From NCBI RefSeq assembly GCF_023653455.1, contig NZ_JAKEDR010000076.1, positions 1 through 15,038 on the forward strand: a stretch of DNA of 15,038 bases, read 5' to 3'. How positions within the stretch are numbered: position 1 is the stretch's first letter; each line of letters starts with the position of its first letter. The position numbers were made by a program, and so were the translations under genes. This document shows, one piece after another, positions 13,667-15,038 of the stretch. The notes beneath the pieces are model-generated. The model had not been told where the DNA came from. It saw only the letters and a program-made list of their open reading frames with translations, and made no database searches. This DNA comes from Paraclostridium ghonii (GTDB lineage: Bacteria > Bacillota > Clostridia > Peptostreptococcales > Peptostreptococcaceae).

Positions 13667-14495
13667 TATAGAACAAAAACCAATAATTCATACTGAATAT
13701 ATAGATAAAACAGAAGGTGAAACACTTGATAAAAAAACATTAAATAAGATGGCTTTTAGATCTATGTTTTTACAAGCATCATTTAACTATGAAAGAATGC
13801 AAGCAGGAGGATGGTTATACTCAATTTTACCAGGACTTAAAAAAGTACACAAAAACAAAGATGATTTATCAACTTCTATGAAACATAACTTAGAGTTTTT
13901 CAATTGCCATCCATTTTTAATCACATTTGTTATGGGGATTATACTATCATTGGAACAAAAAAAATCAGATGTTCAAACTATCAGATCTTTAAGAGTTGCA
14001 GCTATGGGGCCTTTAGGAGGAATAGGGGATGCTATTTTCTGGTTTACACTACTTCCAATTGCAGCAGGTGTTGGAGCAAATTTATCACTTCAAGGAAGTA
14101 TAGCAGGGCCTATAGTATTTTTATTAATGTTTAATATAGTTCATTTAGGCTTAAGATTTGGGCTAATGCATTGGTCTTATAAAGCTGGGGTAGAAGGTAT
14201 AACAAAGCTTACTAAAAGTGCAAAGGAATTTACAAGAGCTGCAACTATATTAGGGATGATAGTTGTAGGTGCACTTATAGCTTCTTATGTAAATATAAAT
14301 ATAGTAACAGAAATTCCTATAGGAGAAACAACTTTAAAAGTTCAAGAGATACTAGATGGAATAATGCCTAAAATTTTACCTCTTGGATTAACATTTGGTA
14401 TGTATGGATTAGTAAAGAAAAATGTAAGTCCACTTATAAATATATTAATAATGGTAGCTATAGGTATATTAGGTGCTTATATAGGAATATTTTAG
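13656..14495 (+). CDS. PTS mannose/fructose/sorbose family IID subunit (Aga-type)
   Basis: Second membrane subunit, unique to mannose-family permeases, 279 residues. After a polar N-terminus of about 30 residues comes FRSMFLQASFNYERMQAGG, the strongest IID signature. HPFLITFVMGIILSLEQKK, then GPLGGIGDAIFWFTLLPI and a hydrophobic C-terminus with several segments follow. ATG at 13656 is preferred, with GGAGGAGGT at 13640-13648 and a 7-base gap; an in-frame GTG at 13653 is only 4 bases from that site. The first 11 bases overlap the IIC gene. The N-terminal 30 residues are polar and acidic and a little longer than I recall for AgaE, which the rest resembles. Confidence 0.95.
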   Translation: MASNIEQKPIIHTEYIDKTEGETLDKKTLNKMAFRSMFLQASFNYERMQAGGWLYSILPGLKKVHKNKDDLSTSMKHNLEFFNCHPFLITFVMGIILSLEQKKSDVQTIRSLRVAAMGPLGGIGDAIFWFTLLPIAAGVGANLSLQGSIAGPIVFLLMFNIVHLGLRFGLMHWSYKAGVEGITKLTKSAKEFTRAATILGMIVVGALIASYVNINIVTEIPIGETTLKVQEILDGIMPKILPLGLTFGMYGLVKKNVSPLINILIMVAIGILGAYIGIF

Positions 14496-14507
14496 GGGGA
14501 AGTAAAA

Positions 14508-14912
14508 TTGATTATAATAACGGGGCATGGCAAGTTTGCATCAGGGTTAAAAAGTAGTTTGAATTTAATAGTAGGGGATTATGAATTTATAAAAGTAGTT
14601 GACTTTACAGAAGATAAAACTCCAGAAAAATTAAAAGAAGAGATAAAGTATTTAGTTAAAAGTTGTTTAGATAAAAAAATATATATGTTCACAGATCTAG
14701 GAGGTGGAACTCCACATAAAATCAGTAGTGAGTTAGCACTAGAAAATAGAGATATAGAAGTGTTTTGTGGAACAAACTTACCTATGTTAGTTGAATCGGT
14801 TATGATGATATCATTGGACTGTGAACTAGATATTGACTTGATAAAAGAAACGGGAATGAATAGTATAAAACCTAAAAATAAAATGATAGAGTTTTGTGAA
14901 GAAGGGATATAA
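14508..14912 (+). CDS. PTS mannose/fructose/sorbose family IIA subunit (Aga-type)
   Basis: Cytosolic subunit that receives phosphate from phospho-HPr and hands it to IIB. It has 134 residues. The phosphorylated histidine is His7 in IIITGHGKFASG. The second signature, FTDLGGGTPHKISSELAL, lies around residue 65, followed by CGTNLPMLVE. The C-terminal EEGI end resembles AgaF. The start is TTG at 14508 with AGGGGGAAG at 14494-14502. No in-frame ATG lies near enough, and any later start would lose His7. It lies 12 bases after IID and is the last gene before a strong terminator. As a separate protein rather than a IIAB fusion, it fits the Aga/Lev-like layout rather than ManX-type fusions. Confidence 0.94.
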   Translation: MIIITGHGKFASGLKSSLNLIVGDYEFIKVVDFTEDKTPEKLKEEIKYLVKSCLDKKIYMFTDLGGGTPHKISSELALENRDIEVFCGTNLPMLVESVMMISLDCELDIDLIKETGMNSIKPKNKMIEFCEEGI

Positions 14913-14913
14913 T

Positions 14914-14939
14914 AAAGAGTAGCTTATGCTACTCTTTTT
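14914..14939 (+). terminator. Rho-independent terminator of the PTS operon
   Basis: AAAGAGTAGC (14914-14923) pairs perfectly with GCTACTCTTT (14928-14937) over a TTAT loop and ends in TTTTT. It begins just after the IIA stop. The last 98 bases of the window (14941-15038) are AT-rich and show no gene or element I can support. Confidence 0.92.
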
Positions 14940-15038
14940 CTATATAATAGTAATTATATTTATTTTAGGTTCTGTTAATTAGATATGATAAAAATTATTC
15001 TCGAAGAGATTAATAAACCGATAGGTTAATATTTGGTT

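Noticed and set aside
14985..15029. Short ATG-led reading frame of 14 codons at the window end
   Set aside because: No ribosome binding site and no recognisable peptide; AT-rich DNA gives such frames by chance.

Overview
The window is very AT-rich with long A/T intergenic runs, strong AGGAGG-type ribosome binding sites, frequent AGA/ATA codons, a clostridial-style T-box leader and low-GC Firmicute gene families. This points to an anaerobic member of the Clostridia, probably Peptostreptococcaceae-like. That placement rests on composition and on the look of the proteins, not on a database search. No mobile elements, rRNA, tRNA or CRISPR arrays were seen. The content is chromosomal housekeeping and accessory metabolism.

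Layout. (1) 1-1485: an AT-rich leader with a promoter, then a patatin-like serine hydrolase. (2) 1544-3596: ptsH (HPr) and ptsI (enzyme I), the general phosphotransferase proteins, separated by a GC-rich hairpin and closed by a clear terminator. (3) 3704-6669: a four-gene envelope-glycosylation unit with its own promoter and terminator: GtrA-family membrane protein, family 2 glycosyltransferase, DUF2304 protein and a large membrane protein of the ArnT/PMT type. (4) 6713-7285: a small-multidrug-export-family membrane protein. (5) 7286-8868: a 578-base non-coding region with a promoter and a full T-box riboswitch whose specifier reads AAC (Asn), followed by asnA, ammonia-dependent asparagine synthetase. 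Two inverted repeats and a possible ribosome-binding-site-masking stem lie between the T-box terminator and asnA. (6) 8940-10416: a DUF1232 membrane protein and, convergent to it, a CobD-like PLP enzyme. Both stop codons sit in one bidirectional terminator. (7) 10639-12200: hpt (hypoxanthine phosphoribosyltransferase) and a ROK-family sugar kinase, each with its own promoter. The ROK gene's terminator runs past its stop, to 12255. (8) 12407-14912: a complete mannose-family PTS permease in the order IIB-IIC-IID-IIA, most like the N-acetylgalactosamine (Aga) branch, ending in a strong terminator.

How the genes fit together. HPr and enzyme I from part 2 supply phosphate from PEP to sugar permeases such as that of part 8. 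The ROK kinase can phosphorylate free intracellular sugar. asnA is tuned by uncharged tRNA-Asn through transcription attenuation. The glycosylation unit has the gene set expected for making, flipping and transferring a lipid-linked sugar onto a surface polymer. The signals that standard annotation would not explain lie mainly in the roughly 95 bases just before asnA.
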